Positions 21,215 to 31,369 of a DNA stretch of 64,000 nt are shown here, one piece after another. A program made the translations under genes and the position numbers. The notes beneath the pieces are model-generated. The model was not told the origin of the DNA and did no database searches. It saw only the letters and a program-made list of their open reading frames with translations. Each line of letters starts with the position of its first letter. Positions within the stretch are counted from its first letter, which is position 1. The stretch lies in the NCBI GenBank assembly GCA_012845835.1, contig JABAKD010000005.1, forward strand, positions 5,956,655-6,020,654. The letters are read 5' to 3'. The stretch comes from Undaria pinnatifida (lineage: Eukaryota; Sar; Phaeophyceae; Laminariales; Alariaceae).

Positions 21215-23935
21215 CTAGAGTGAGGTGAATTTTCGGAACAATGCAGGACACGCAGGGAACAAGTGGGCATTACTTAGAATTGATACGAATATACATGTCG
21301 ATGTTGTTGCACGGTAGACGGGATGCAGACACCCCTCAAGATGGAACGTTATACACGGTGTAGGTGTGCTCATGCAGTGTAAATGAGGTGGTGAAGCTCG
21401 TCTACGGCTACTACCGTAGATATCCCCCTGCCTGGATATATCCACACTTCAACCCCCTGGCGGTACAATTCCAAACTTTCCCGTGCCCAAACAGGCTTGC
21501 CGACTGAAACACCGAGAGGGGTTGTATCTGTCCAAGTTCATGTCCGCGCACGAGGTTTGGTTTGTCCCCTTCAGCGGCAGCAGTCATATACCGATTCCGA
21601 CGACGAGCATGCAGAGCTGCCCCGAAACCGAGACTTTCATTCATTGGTGCTTCATTTTTGAAAGCGCTGTGCCACCACCGCCGCCCCGTCTTCAACGATC
21701 AGTGGGCCGATAGTCTCTTCAGGACATCTATACAGTGGTTTATTACGCCTTCAACCGCTGTTGGCTTTCTCTGGATATTCACCTCACTACGCATCGACGT
21801 TGTTTGGCGAGTGGCATGGCACTTGGTTGCAACTCACCGGTGCGCCTCGAAGGTGGGGTACACCTCGAACAGCGTGCTCTTGTCAACCACGCCGTCGAAG
21901 CAAGAAATAAACCATGCCCACACAGCGCCCGCCTACGATGTATTGTAGAGTGGAGACATTGCAAGTACGCAAATGAGGTTGTCCAAACGGAAGCGAGGTC
22001 AGGGCATCGCTTCCTAGAAAATGACCTTTGAGCTGTGAGACGATTAGCTCACACGGCTTATAGAGGGGTCCGCAATAACGACAGGGGTATTGGGTCTTGC
22101 CGACCGACTAGAACGTTTGGCTGGAAGAACCCGGTTGGTGTATTGAGAGCAACAATTTCTTGGCGTGCCTCAACCGTTTGCAAAGCGAACGGTACTCGAA
22201 AGGTCCGAAGAAGAAGATTACACGCACACGTGTGTCGCCTAGGTTGTTAATCGCAGGACAGATGCATGCCGTTGGCAACACAGAAGGAACACTAGCGGCG
22301 CATTTTGGAGGCCCATGTGGCGATACAATTCCATCGTTAACGGACACGGCATCGAATACAACTCCACCTCGGCCCCGAACTTCATTTCCATTATCTCTCT
22401 CAGTTGAACGGATTCCGGCACTGATCTGTCTTACGCCGTCCTTGCACGTCTGGCCAAGGGTAAACCTCCACGTCACACACCCGATTACATGTAATAAACG
22501 GTATAATTCAAGTGGCATAGGTTGGACAGGTCCTGCACCAGGTACAGGGTTGGGATAGCGCCCCCCTTGCGTGTGAAAATTGTGTCGCATGCGAGAAGGA
22601 GCGACAATCAAGCGGTACTTCTCGCTAGTTTTGACCGTGAAATTTTGAAAGCAGCCCGCTTTGCTTTTGGACTTATGTCCCTGCAGCAACACACGAAGAG
22701 ACCTTCGCGAGCCCGCCGTGCTTTCCAAACTGCGACAGAACCGAGTCGATGTGAAGTTCACCGGTGCAGCTGTACGCAATCTCCGACTTCAATTGACGAA
22801 CGCCGTCACAGCGCGCCTTACCTCCTCCATGGCTTGCGCCATAGCTTGTTCTCGTGCCGTCGGTACCTGTTCGTCGACGTCCATCGGAGACGGCCCCCAC
22901 GACGCCCCAACGGCGGAACTGTGAGCCTGAAAAGCGCGGAAAAGAGGAGAACAATACGACCGTCGGGGGCAAACGGCGTGTGATAGCAGCACCGTTAATA
23001 CTAGTGTATGGCATAACGTTATTACCAGATAGATAGATCTCGATAAATCACGTGCCGACGAGTAGCGCAAGACGTTGTCTTCAGGATCTTAAGTGGATAA
23101 CATTCTCACCCGCTGCCGTGTGTTGGTTGTTGCCGCAGAGTGGGTAGACCCGGCCAAAGGAGATACACAGTACGGGAAGCAAACACGAATATATGGGGCA
23201 ACAGCAGTGAACCAACACAACGGCACTTAAGTGCAAGGTATGATATGTTGCGGTAGGCTGTGCTCACAAACCTCCTGCGTGAATAGTTGTCCATCCTGGA
23301 CTTTTTCTGCTAACAGGCTCTCCATCGAATTGACGACCAAGGGTTTGATCGGCCAGTGCGTGGGATTAAAATGTGATTAAGAGGTACCAGTTAGACCACA
23401 GCTAGCGTTGTGAAAATGTTTCTGCTTTCTTCGTGAGGTCTGGGCGTGTGCGATATTAGCGATTATCGCGGGGGAAAAGAGTTGACTAGAAACGCGGCAT
23501 ATCCGCCGTAACGATCAAAATGTCGCGTGAGATACAGTACGGTAGTTACAGTGTCGAATACTCAAGGCGGGCAGGAAAATGGAACGTACTCGGAGCTACA
23601 AGGATATGTTTGCGGATCGTAACGCAAGCTGCTGATTTTTCCCCCCCGTTCACCTCAGTATCTACTCTGGTTCGTCACGGACGGCGACATGAAACCATAT
23701 AAGCAAACAATGGGGAAGGCGAGACCTTCAGGAGGACAAGGGATTGTCACTTGGTCGCCCAAAAGGGGCAACAGTTGAATGTCGTGGTTGGGATGGTTCA
23801 TCAATAGGATGGCGGGAGTGGCGATTGCTCACCTGCTGTTGCTGCTGCTGTCGCCATTGTTGTTGCTGCTGCTGACGCTGCTGCTGCTGCTGCTGTTGCT
23901 GCTGCTGTTGCTGTTGCTGCTGCTGCTGTTGCTGT

Positions 23936-23973
<38 letters not shown>

Positions 23974-26923
23974 CGGCTGTTGCGGCTGTTGCTGCTGTTG
24001 CGGTTGTTGCTGGGGCTGAGATCCGCTCCCGGGGAAATAGCGGCTGGACAGCTGCGAAAACGATCAAACAGTCGTCGACAGGATAATCACGCACGAAGTG
24101 CTCGTCACATGTACACGTCGGGTACATAATGGCGGCGGGGATTCAGGTATCAAAGATGGGGTGGGTGTTGCTACTGTAGGGGAGGACGATAGTACGGCAA
24201 ACACAATGGGTCCTTCCTTGGTGATATTAATAGTTTGATATTCATTTTCTTACTGCGCTAGGGCTGCACACCCGGTTTGGAGACGATTCGCTCGAAGGTA
24301 GACTGTAATTGCAGTACCGTGGATACCTCGTGTGTAATCTGTTTGTGTGCAGGGCGGCAGTAATAAGCGGGTTGCGGTCGACGCCGAAACATGTATAACC
24401 AATGCAAGAATGTCCCGAACGCACGAAACCGTACCTGAGCCGCGTGCTGCATCTGTGAATGGGTGAACCCCCCCGTTCTCGATGTCGGCGGTACCACCTT
24501 AGCGGTTCGGGCATATGGAGTGACGGCAAGGCATAGAACAAGAGCATAGTCAGTTGTGCTCAAGGTACCTGCCTGGATCTCGATCATATTCGCATTTTCC
24601 CAGAGCATAGTCGTGCAGAAGCATCATCATAGAAGTCCCCTGACAGCTGAATCCTGGCCAAATGTGTTGCGACCGTGCTTACGATCAACCACCACATTGC
24701 TCACCTGTTGGTACTGCTTCTGCTTCTGCTTCTGGGGAAGCTGTGGCCGCGGCGGTGGTGCAGCCGCAGCCGTTACTGCTGGCGCCCCTGCCCCACCAAC
24801 AGCTGGAGCCCGTCTCCGTTTCAGGGGCTCGTCGCTTGATGGACGTGAGGAGGGCCACCTGCAATATCTGCTTTTGTACTGGAAGCTCGTGAAAGCTCCA
24901 TGGAAGCTTCTATCGCTTCTATGGAAGCTTCCACGGCTTCCACGTGAGCTTCCATCGCTTCCATGGAAGCTTCCACTGCTTCCACGGAAGTTTCCATCGC
25001 TTCCATGGAAGCTTTCATGGATATGGTGGAAGCTTTCATAGAAGCGTGAAAGCTTCCATGGCAGCTTTCACACTTCCACGCCATTGAAGCTTCCGTGAAA
25101 GCTTCCGTGAAAGCTTCTGTGGAAGTACCTTCCACGGAAATTTTTCGCAGAAGCTTCCAGGGATTTTTCTTTCACGGAAGCTTCCAAGAAATTTACTTCC
25201 ACGGAAACTTCCACGGACGCTTTCGTGGAAGTAAATTGCTTTCACGGAAGCTTCCGTGGAAGCTTTCACGGAAGCGTTTACGGAAGCGTTTGTGGAAGCT
25301 TCCACGAAAGCTTTCGTGGAATTTAATTGCTTTCACGGAAGCTTTCGCGGAAGTAAATTGGCTTTTATCGAAGCTTCCGTGTAGGTAAATTTGCTTCCAC
25401 GGAAGCTTCCGTGAAAGATTTCACGGAAGCGTTCGTGGAAGCTTTCACGCAAGCTTACGTGGAAGAAGTCCAGCTTCCACGGAATATTGCACGGAAGCTT
25501 TTCCGGACGCGAGCTTGCTTTCACCGAAGCTTTCAAACTGGAGTAAATTTGCTTCCACGAGCTTTCACGGAAGCTTTCACGGAAGCTTTCATGGAAACTT
25601 TCGTGGAAGTAAATTGATTTCACCGAAGCTTTCGCGGAAATATATTTGCTTCCACAGAATATTTTATGGAATCTTTCACGAAACCTAACCCTAACTCTAA
25701 CCCTAACCCCTAATCCTTCGTGGAAGCTTTTGTGGGAGCTTTCTACCAAAGCTTTCGAACTAGAGTAAATTTGCTTCCACGAACGTTTTCATGGAAACTT
25801 TCACGGAAGCCTTCACGGAAGCTTTCGTGGAAGTAAATTGCTTTCACCGAAGCTTTCGCGGAAGTAAATTTGCTCCCAAGAATTTTTTCACGAAACCTTT
25901 AACGGAACCTAATCCTAACCCTAACCCTAACCCCTAAACGTTCGTGGAATCTTTCGTGGAAGCCACTTCCATGGAAGCTTTCGAGGAAGTTACCTCCATG
26001 GAAGCTTTCGTGGAAGCTTCCGTGGAAACTTTCTTGGATGTTACCTCCATGGAAGCTTCCGTGGAATATTTCATTGAAGCTACTTCCATGGAAGCTTTCG
26101 TGGAAGCTTCCGTGGAAGCTTTCGTGGAAGCTACTTCCGCGGAAGTTTTCGCGAACGTTTCCGTGGAAGCTTGCGGGGTTTATTTCGCGTAAAAGCTTTC
26201 ATTCCATAGCTTCTATAGAAGCTTTCATGGAAGCTTTCATGAAAGCTTCCATGCAAGCTTCCACCGCTCCCATGGAAGCTTCTGGTTTTGTTTTGCGTGG
26301 AAGCTTCCATATATGGAAGCTTCCACAGCTTTTATAGAAGCTATCATGGAAGCTTTCTTGAGCTTCCACGCAAAAAGCAAGTAGTGCAGGAGACCGCGTG
26401 AGGAATGTCCATCGGGTGTTGCCTGCGGAGTCGCCCCGATTATCAAGGCAGCGGGGATCAAAGGTAGGCAAACTAATCGGGTGGCCGGATTTACAATCCG
26501 GCAGCTCGGTCGCGCTTGCTCTTGCGTCGGGTAAATTCCATACGAAAGCTCACAGTACTAGAAAACGGACACCTACCTAGCAGAATCAGAATCATACAAA
26601 CGTGTTCAACAGCCGTGCGCGCAAGCACTCATCATTTTACCCGCAATTATCACATATTGCACCTGCGTCAACATCTGCTGGTGTTGCTGTTGCTGCAGCG
26701 GTTGCTGTTGTTGCTGCCGCTGCTGTTGGTGATGAGATTGTTGTTGCTGCTGTTGGCGCTGCTGCTGTTGTTGCTGTTGCATCTGCCGAAGCCGTTGTCG
26801 CTGCTGCTGCTGCTGGGATCCGGGAACTGATGGGATATTCATCCCTTGGTTCGCCGCCTGAGATGCCGTTGCTCCGGTACCCGGCGCCACATTGCGGTTG
26901 TCGCTCGCTCTCCTCTTACCCAT
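21124..26923 (-). CDS. Multi-exon gene of unknown function with two polyQ exons (copy 1)
   Basis: Exons were placed from open frames, GT-AG sites and comparison with copies R1' and R1''. Order on the minus strand: 26923-26663 (MGKRR start, Q-rich), 24858-24705 (KRRR, AP- and KQ-rich), 24639-24569, 24051-23833 (polyQ), about 23325-23272, 22926-22822, about 22786-22686, 22420-22293, about 22168-22061, 21932-21838, 21214-21124. The last intron (21837-21215) joins a split codon correctly. The basic start, KRRR and polyQ suggest a nuclear protein, but I recognise no domain, and the W/F-rich C-terminus (VYPTFEAH, VLHWEG, AQFWDDF) matches no family I can name. Joins at exons 1-2, 3-4 and 9-10 are unresolved, so exons are probably missing. 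Confidence is high for the last two exons, moderate for the gene as a whole. Confidence 0.55.
21838..21932 (-). CDS. Penultimate exon of the R1 gene (copy 1, 95 nt)
   Basis: Acceptor ATCGTAG, donor CG|GTGAGTT (strong). Thirty-one codons from AGAVWAWFISCFDGVVDK to FEAH plus two bases. The same length is kept in R1' and in the much more diverged R1''. Confidence 0.78.
22061..22168 (-). CDS. Probable exon with TPTGFFQPNVLVGRQD (copy 1)
   Basis: Acceptor GGTTGAG, open to a TAA at 22058. It reads ARQEIVALNTPTGFFQPNVL and VGRQDP. R1'' keeps a recognisable counterpart (IPTKSILPNILAGQQGP near 2430-2480) and R1' a near-identical one. The donor is not certain. Confidence 0.5.
22293..22420 (-). CDS. 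Probable exon PESVQLRE ... LQNAPL (copy 1)
   Basis: Acceptor GATCAG; 2 + 126 nt. It contains EMKFGAEVELY and TMELYRHMGLQNAP. R1'' retains the same order (PETIQ-REG, GAVVEVHF, VDLYHHVGRQSAP) with frame damage. R1' has lost most of it through a deletion. Confidence 0.55.
22686..22786 (-). CDS. Probable exon with LHIDSVLSQFGKHGG (copy 1)
   Basis: Follows the PMDVDE exon after a very short candidate intron (35-41 nt). The five substitutions between copies 1 and 2 in this stretch are three silent and two replacement in this frame, against mostly replacements in the alternative frame, which favours this reading. It ends before a TAA at 22683. The donor is unresolved. Confidence 0.4.
22822..22926 (-). 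CDS. Exon with PMDVDEQVPTAREQAMAQAM (copy 1)
   Basis: Acceptor GCGCTTTTCAG, donor GAGGAG|GTAAGG. Thirty-five codons, phase 0 at both ends. Unchanged in R1', and matched in splice sites and core (PM-x-VDE) by R1''. Confidence 0.65.
23272..23325 (-). CDS. Probable small exon SLLAEKVQDGQLFTQE (copy 1)
   Basis: The frame is in phase with the next exon. The donor CAGGAG|GTTTGTGAG is reasonable. The acceptor is not clear (the nearest AG gives a 48-nt exon). Conserved in R1'. Confidence 0.4.
23833..24051 (-). CDS. PolyQ exon (copy 1, 73 codons)
   Basis: Acceptor GATCGTTTTCGCAG, donor CAGCAG|GTGAGC. It starts LSSRYFPGSGSQPQQQPQQ, then an almost pure Q run encoded by CAG/CAA, ending QWRQQQQQQ. R1' has 77 codons; the 12-base difference preserves frame. 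The plus-strand poly-Leu frame over the same DNA is a shadow. Confidence 0.6.
24569..24639 (-). CDS. Probable exon with LLHDYALGKC (copy 1, 71 nt)
   Basis: Acceptor CTGTCAG, donor GGCAG|GTACC (GTGCC in R1'). Twenty-three codons plus two bases. Same length in R1', with one residue change (Glu/His after GKC). Confidence 0.4.
24705..24858 (-). CDS. Probable exon with SSDEPLKRRRAPAV (copy 1)
   Basis: Acceptor ATATTGCAG, donor CAACAG|GTGAGC. The favoured frame gives a basic patch KRRR, an Ala/Pro-rich middle and PQLPQKQKQKQYQQ. The phase does not fit the end of exon 1 as drawn, so the acceptor or an intermediate exon is uncertain. Confidence 0.4.
25682..25714. repeat. Interstitial telomeric repeat (CCCTAA)
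   Basis: CCTAACCCTAACTCTAACCC and onward; about five CCCTAA units with variants, inside the satellite. Confidence 0.85.
25907..25938. repeat. Second interstitial telomeric repeat (CCCTAA)
   Basis: CCTAATCCTAACCCTAACCC and onward; flanked by the same satellite words (TTTCACGAAACCTTTAACGG) as the single island in R1' at 58521. Confidence 0.85.
26663..26923 (-). CDS. First coding exon, MGKRR and Q-rich (copy 1, 87 codons)
   Basis: ATG at 26923 opens MGKRRASDNRNVAPGTGATA, then SQAANQGMNIPSVPG, then Q-rich sequence with R, L, H and M, ending QHQQMLTQ at a CAG|GTGC donor. R1' has 94 codons (21 extra bases, in frame), and its read-through hits a stop two codons after the donor. The start was chosen because sequence upstream of this ATG is diverged, low-complexity (GGGGAG runs) and has another ATG only 40 codons up. 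Confidence 0.55.
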
Positions 26924-27866
26924 TGCGACTATGCAAACCCTGCGTGTCGAGTGGATTATGGTTTCGCCGTTGGTGACGGTTCGAGCGGGGAGAAGGGGGG
27001 AGGTGGGAGGGGGGCGGGGCATCTCTGTAACGAAAGGGAGCATGGGTGGAGATGGTCAATGTACGCAATACCAGTACCAGGTGAGTGTTTGACATGTCGA
27101 TCACGGTTTCGTTGCATCAACAGTAAAACGATCGACAAGCGAGAGAGAATCAGATTCTTTACCACCCGAGCCCATATTTGGAGTTTACATGCATACTCTA
27201 TGAAGCCCTAGGTGCCCTTATGCATCTGAAGCGCGCTTAGTCCTTGTATCGAAACAATTCTTCTTTATATTCGCGGCAAGCTTACGTTTTGGAAATGCGC
27301 GGCATATATACTCGCTGCGATGACAGTGATGGGCTTCTGTTAGCAAGGCGTGCTGTACAGCAGGTTTCGCCTGCCAGCTTCCTCGAGCAAAACAATTGTG
27401 GGGGGTATGCTGATGGTAAACCAATCCAAGCATACCAGTAATATCCGCCTCTTTATCGAAGACGGCCAATAGGCACCATATGTAATTATTGAAGCCTATA
27501 CACTATACAAGGTATTTTTAGGGTCTGTAGTTTCAGTCCCGGGAAAACAAATGGATCTCTTCTTGTGGACACTGTCGAGTGGAGAGCACATGCAAATGTG
27601 CTGATATATGATGAGCGCGCGCCCAGCATGGTTCAATGTGAGTCAACGACCAGGAGATAAAGGGCTGAGTACAGCATGCAAAACCTCTCGGACGAAGTCA
27701 TCGCCGAAACGACGAACCAAAGTGCGATGACAAAGCGGATGAACGCATGCTCCTTGCACTACTGCCAGTGATCGACAATTGTCGCAGGCGCACCGCGAGA
27801 AGTTAATGTGCGTGAGACCGGCGCGCTTTCAACGGTACGCTTTCAAGCAAGTATAGGAAGCGCTAC

Positions 27867-27976
27867 CTGTTGAATCAAATCCGCTCTCGTGATATAGCCA
27901 ACAGCCACTGGATTGCTCGGGCCATAGACTATGCCTGACACCGGATACGTTCCAGACTTAACCGGAAACCGCAAGA
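27867..27976 (-). CDS. Possible exon with CBS-domain-like motif (copy 1)
   Basis: Acceptor GTTGGCAG, donor CAACAG|GTAGCG. It reads LRFPVKSGTYPVSGIVYG and SNPVAVGYITRADLIQQ. FPV ... G-IV ... VGYITRADL resembles the end of a CBS domain, as in CLC channels and other nucleotide-binding regulators. The copy at 60509-60618 has one residue change (P to S) and one silent change. Neighbouring exons were not found. This may be a separate gene upstream of the polyQ gene. Confidence 0.3.
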
Positions 27977-28614
27977 CTGCCAACCAGTGCCGGTACAGTA
28001 TGACCCCACAAGACTCGAACGATGGCGGCATCTACAGGGGATTTCGGCATCGCTTTCCAGCCCAAGTCGCCCGCGTCGAGGAGATGGGCCCAGATACCAG
28101 ATGAAGGCAGTCACTCAGTCAGCCCTGTTTTTGGCCAGCGATACACCCGTCGGTACTCTGCCCTTCTCCGAATCTTCGGCGGTCGATTGCTAGTCGTAAC
28201 CTCGTGGTGTAACTACTACTCTGATACCTGATACCAGTATGTAGTAAGCAAAGACTATTTCGTGATGCGTTCGAGCTCAGAAAGTGATTGTTTCTTGCCA
28301 AAAGTGCGAGAGGGCGCGTTGGCGAAGTTCGGCGCAAACCAACGAGAAGTGGCAATGCTGAACCCTTTGCGCAAAACAAATGAAGGTATGTAGTGGGAGG
28401 GGAGAAGGGTTAGCACCCACCTGTGACCACTGCTTGTCCCGAAGGTCGCTGAGGGTGAAACTTCCTACGACTGGAACTGGAAAGTAAGCGCGATGACAGA
28501 AAGCTTAGCAAAAAATGTACCAGGCATCGGGTACAACAGCACAGCATATTAGTACTGCTAGTACAGAGTTACCTGGTACTGTTTTTGTCAGGCAGTTTGT
28601 TGCCCGTTCACGTA

Positions 28615-28860
28615 CTATTACGGAGATCCACTGTTGACAGGGGTAAATGCTTATGGGGTCAGAGCTCTGTCAATTCTTCCTCTAAACCCGTAAACGATAG
28701 CTTTGATTGTTTGCATAGACCTTACGGTCACGGCGCAAAAAAATAAAATAAACAATATCATGTTCTCGCCGAGATATTGCGAAATTATGGGAAATTTCCG
28801 GTGAATTTTTCGCAACTTGATGAGGCATTTACCCCTGTTAACAATGGATCTCCGTAATAG
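28615..28860. mobile_element. MITE with 36-bp terminal inverted repeats and TA duplication (copy 1)
   Basis: The left end CTATTACGGAGATCCACTGT is inverted at the right end with two mismatches over about 36 bases. TA flanks both sides (28613-28614 and 28861-28862). 246 bp with no transposase. The TA duplication points to Tc1/mariner-type mobilisation. Because the same insertion is in R1' at the same place, it predates the duplication. Confidence 0.85.
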
Positions 28861-29213
28861 TAGTTCACTACGACAAAGAGAAGAGCACCATTTACTGGCT
28901 GTTGTGTCGAAAAATTGATGCTTCGTTCTTGCTGCAGCAGTATTACTTTTAGTGAATACCTTAGCAGCAGTCGGCCGCATCTTGAGCCTCCCCGTCACTC
29001 TCTTTTCTTTCGAGATCTGTCGCATGTGGCGCCCCCCCTCGTGGCGCAAGCGATCACCCCAATGCATGTATCCTTCATGCCTTTGTCTACTGCTGTGTAC
29101 CATGTTACACAAAAGATACAGATCAAGGACCCAAATAATAGCGTAAATTAATTGGAGGTGCATTTCGTTGCTGTGGCCTTGAGTCCATGGGCTGCTCTTT
29201 ATGCTTTCCGTTG

Positions 29214-29239
29214 TATCATACGAAGTACTTCGTATGATA
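29214..29239. other. 26-bp perfect palindrome (copy 1)
   Basis: Each arm is TATCATACGAAGT with no spacer. Unchanged in R1' (61846-61871). It could be a dimeric protein-binding site or a hairpin. No regulatory role is shown. Confidence 0.8.
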
Positions 29240-29895
29240 TCAGTCTCGCTTCGAAGCAATAGCCTAAACACATAGACTATGTGTATGAGCGAGCTTGTAA
29301 TCGTAGAGCAATACAATCGGTGGTCAAATCCGACCAGAGTATAGTCTAGCGATAAAAGGATACGCCAGCACGAGGGACAACTTTGCGGTTCGAGATCGAG
29401 GTAAAGTTAGTAATGCTAGGGTATGGGCTACGGCAGGACCCCTGCACCTTCCACCGATAACCACGAACACTGCTGCTGTAGCATACCTGGTGTGAAGTTG
29501 GTAGGGAAACATCAACAAGAGCGTTTCGCAAGGAAAACGCGCTATCACAGAGCAGGCTTGAAGCGCTGCAACCTTCGCGATGGCGATATTGGTATCATAG
29601 TAGATTGCTGTTGTGCACGAGTACATACCAGAGGCAGGAGTAGTGCCCCTTGGAACGGTAGCCTTGCGGGTGGTGCTGCTCGTCTAGCCGAGCGAAGCAA
29701 AGATTTGCCCGTGCAACATCACACAATGACTTTTTCCTGCCGAGAAAGAACGCTACCCGTTGCACTGTATATATTATACTTCAAGTAAGTATCCCACCCA
29801 CACGTTTTACGTCTCTGTTCCTGTGGCACATCCGTATACGAGGTACATTCCCCAAGGCCGTGCGTTCATGCTCCTGGGGACGAGGCAAGCGTTTC

Positions 29896-30362
29896 TGTGG
29901 CAACGAGCAACGAGCACGAGCACTTTGCAATCGGGAGCATCTCGCCCTCGCAGTTGTTCGCAAGTGATTTGCTCTTTAAGCTGGAGGCTCCCCCCTCCTA
30001 GGAACTAGCGGGGTCCACCTCTCAACACCGTGCGGTGGGCAATCCTTATTATACCGGATTTACTATGCTACACGCCTACCCGCCAGAACCTGCTGTGAGA
30101 GAATCCACGGGCGCAAAGTCAACCTTTCCAACGCCCAATGAGCATGGACCGAGGCAGCCAAACCTGAAAGAAGGATGTCCGACGCGGACGTAGAAGGTTA
30201 CAGAGCTCGCAGATGAAGAGAGGTGGTGACGGTGGTGAAGGGCCAAGCGTTGAAGTCGGGGCAGGTCCGAATTCAAAGCTCTGTCGTTGCGTGCTCGTGA
30301 AAAAAGAGCGAAAAAAAAAGATCTTGCTGGCTTTTGTACATCGCTGGAAGGCGGCATTGTAA
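29896..30362. other. Block identical between R1 copies
   Basis: 467 bases with no difference from 62533-62999, while flanks differ at about 1-1.5 percent. The minus strand has an open frame at 30076-30357 with no recognisable motif. It may be a conserved exon, an RNA or a recent conversion tract. Confidence 0.5.
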
Positions 30363-31369
30363 TGGGTTTTTTTTCAAAAGTACTTCCTAGGAAGCACGAA
30401 CGACAGAGTCCAGCCAGCTGTCAGCTGTCACACCTCAATAAGCTCTGAGCTGTTGTGTCGCCTTTCAAGAACTCCAGGGCTTCCCAGAAGGCACTCTCGT
30501 GGGGTCCCTGCAACTAGACGTGAGTCGCAGAGCGCTTGGTAGATTGAATCGGGTTGTCATCACACCGTTCGATAGAACCGACGCTCGTTTAGTGGTAATC
30601 GTACCACAGCAGCTGACCATACTAGAGGTATCATAGCGAGCGTTGGACGAGTACAGATATGCTTGCTGCTCCCCACATACAACCCACCGCCTGTAACCAT
30701 GAGTGGGTACCGCTTTAGACTAACGCAGGTACGGTTCGTGTGCAAGCTCCTTTCAGTGCGTTGGCAATAGGAACAGATCAATATGATATAGCATGATATG
30801 CCCCGGCGCTCCTTTCGGCGAGGTGCTGCGAGCAAGAAACAAGTAGCGCACCCTTAGACTACACGTACAGCGGCATCAATTTTTTATCGAACACAGAAGG
30901 ACATTATCATGCATTATCATGAGGCACAGATCTCGGACAGGTCATGATCTACTACACTAACTGTAGATCTTCTACAGCAGTAGTAGTAGATGATCCTGTA
31001 TCTTCCGTAATGATATCGTATGCTGTGCAGGATGTGTATATGGAGTACGGATCCAACCCAGAAAAAAACATATGCTAGATCATGCCGATCGTACGGCCCC
31101 CACCCGGTGACATGAACTACTGCTGTAGAACATATAATACACATGTAGACTACAAGTAAATCTTCCTTTCCTTTGCATATGTACAGCAGTACAGGCATTG
31201 TAGATCATCAAGCGGGAAGTAGTGATCTGTCCATGGTACATCTCTGCCTGGCATATTAATTTTCTGCTGTTGCAACAACTGGTATGATACACGTTTTTCG
31301 CGCAAAAAACAAGCGAGCATAACGTCCAATTTACTAAGTATGACACCTGGTACGATGCATGATCGCGTA

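Larger units (their letters stand above)
24885..26375. repeat. GGAAGCTT-rich hairpin satellite in intron 1 (copy 1)
   Basis: About 1.5 kb made of 10-12-base steps such as CCGTGGAAGCTT and TTCACGGAAGCTT. GGAAGCTTCC is a perfect palindrome, so HindIII sites and hairpins recur throughout. Higher-order units include TTCGTGGAAGTAAATTGCTT. Two telomeric islands are embedded. The array is about 290 bases longer than in R1'. The open frames it creates (repeats of TSMEAFVEASVE and the like) are periodicity artefacts. Confidence 0.9.
19971..31369. repeat. Segmental duplication block R1 (copy 1)
   Basis: Colinear with 53094-64000. Identity is about 88-90 percent over the first 1.2 kb (left edge to 21218), then about 97-99 percent. 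The match is still running when the window ends, so 31369 is a lower limit for the end of R1. It holds the unknown multi-exon gene, the intronic satellite, a MITE and an unusually conserved 467-bp block. Confidence 0.92.

Noticed and set aside
21411-21695. Exon between the last two exons (VLVIGIGICLLPLKGTNQ frame)
   Set aside because: Weakly similar in R1'', but the flanking exons already join in phase without it and copy 1 has a stop in that frame.
23779-24129. Poly-Leu, poly-Ala and poly-Cys frames over the CTG tracts (also 56686-57048)
   Set aside because: Shadow frames of CAG repeats. Only the polyQ frame has splice sites and a natural context.
24240-24550. Further exons between the LLHDYALGKC exon and the polyQ exon (FTHSQMQHAAQ, VSTVLQLQSTFERIV)
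   Set aside because: Plausible peptides next to GT or AG sites, but several incompatible splicing options exist and the phase cannot be settled from the sequence alone.
25944-26192. Repeat-peptide frame (TSMEAFVEASVE type) in the satellite, also 58565-58813
   Set aside because: A repeat with a period near a multiple of three stays open by construction. It lies in an intron and shows no separate start or splice support.
29214-29239. A loxP site
   Set aside because: Part of each arm resembles a loxP arm (ACTTCGTAT), but there is no 8-bp spacer and no recombinase context.
28651-29316. 221-codon minus-strand open frame, same length in both R1 copies (61283-61948)
   Set aside because: It runs through the MITE, and nearly all differences between copies change an amino acid, so there is no sign of protein selection.
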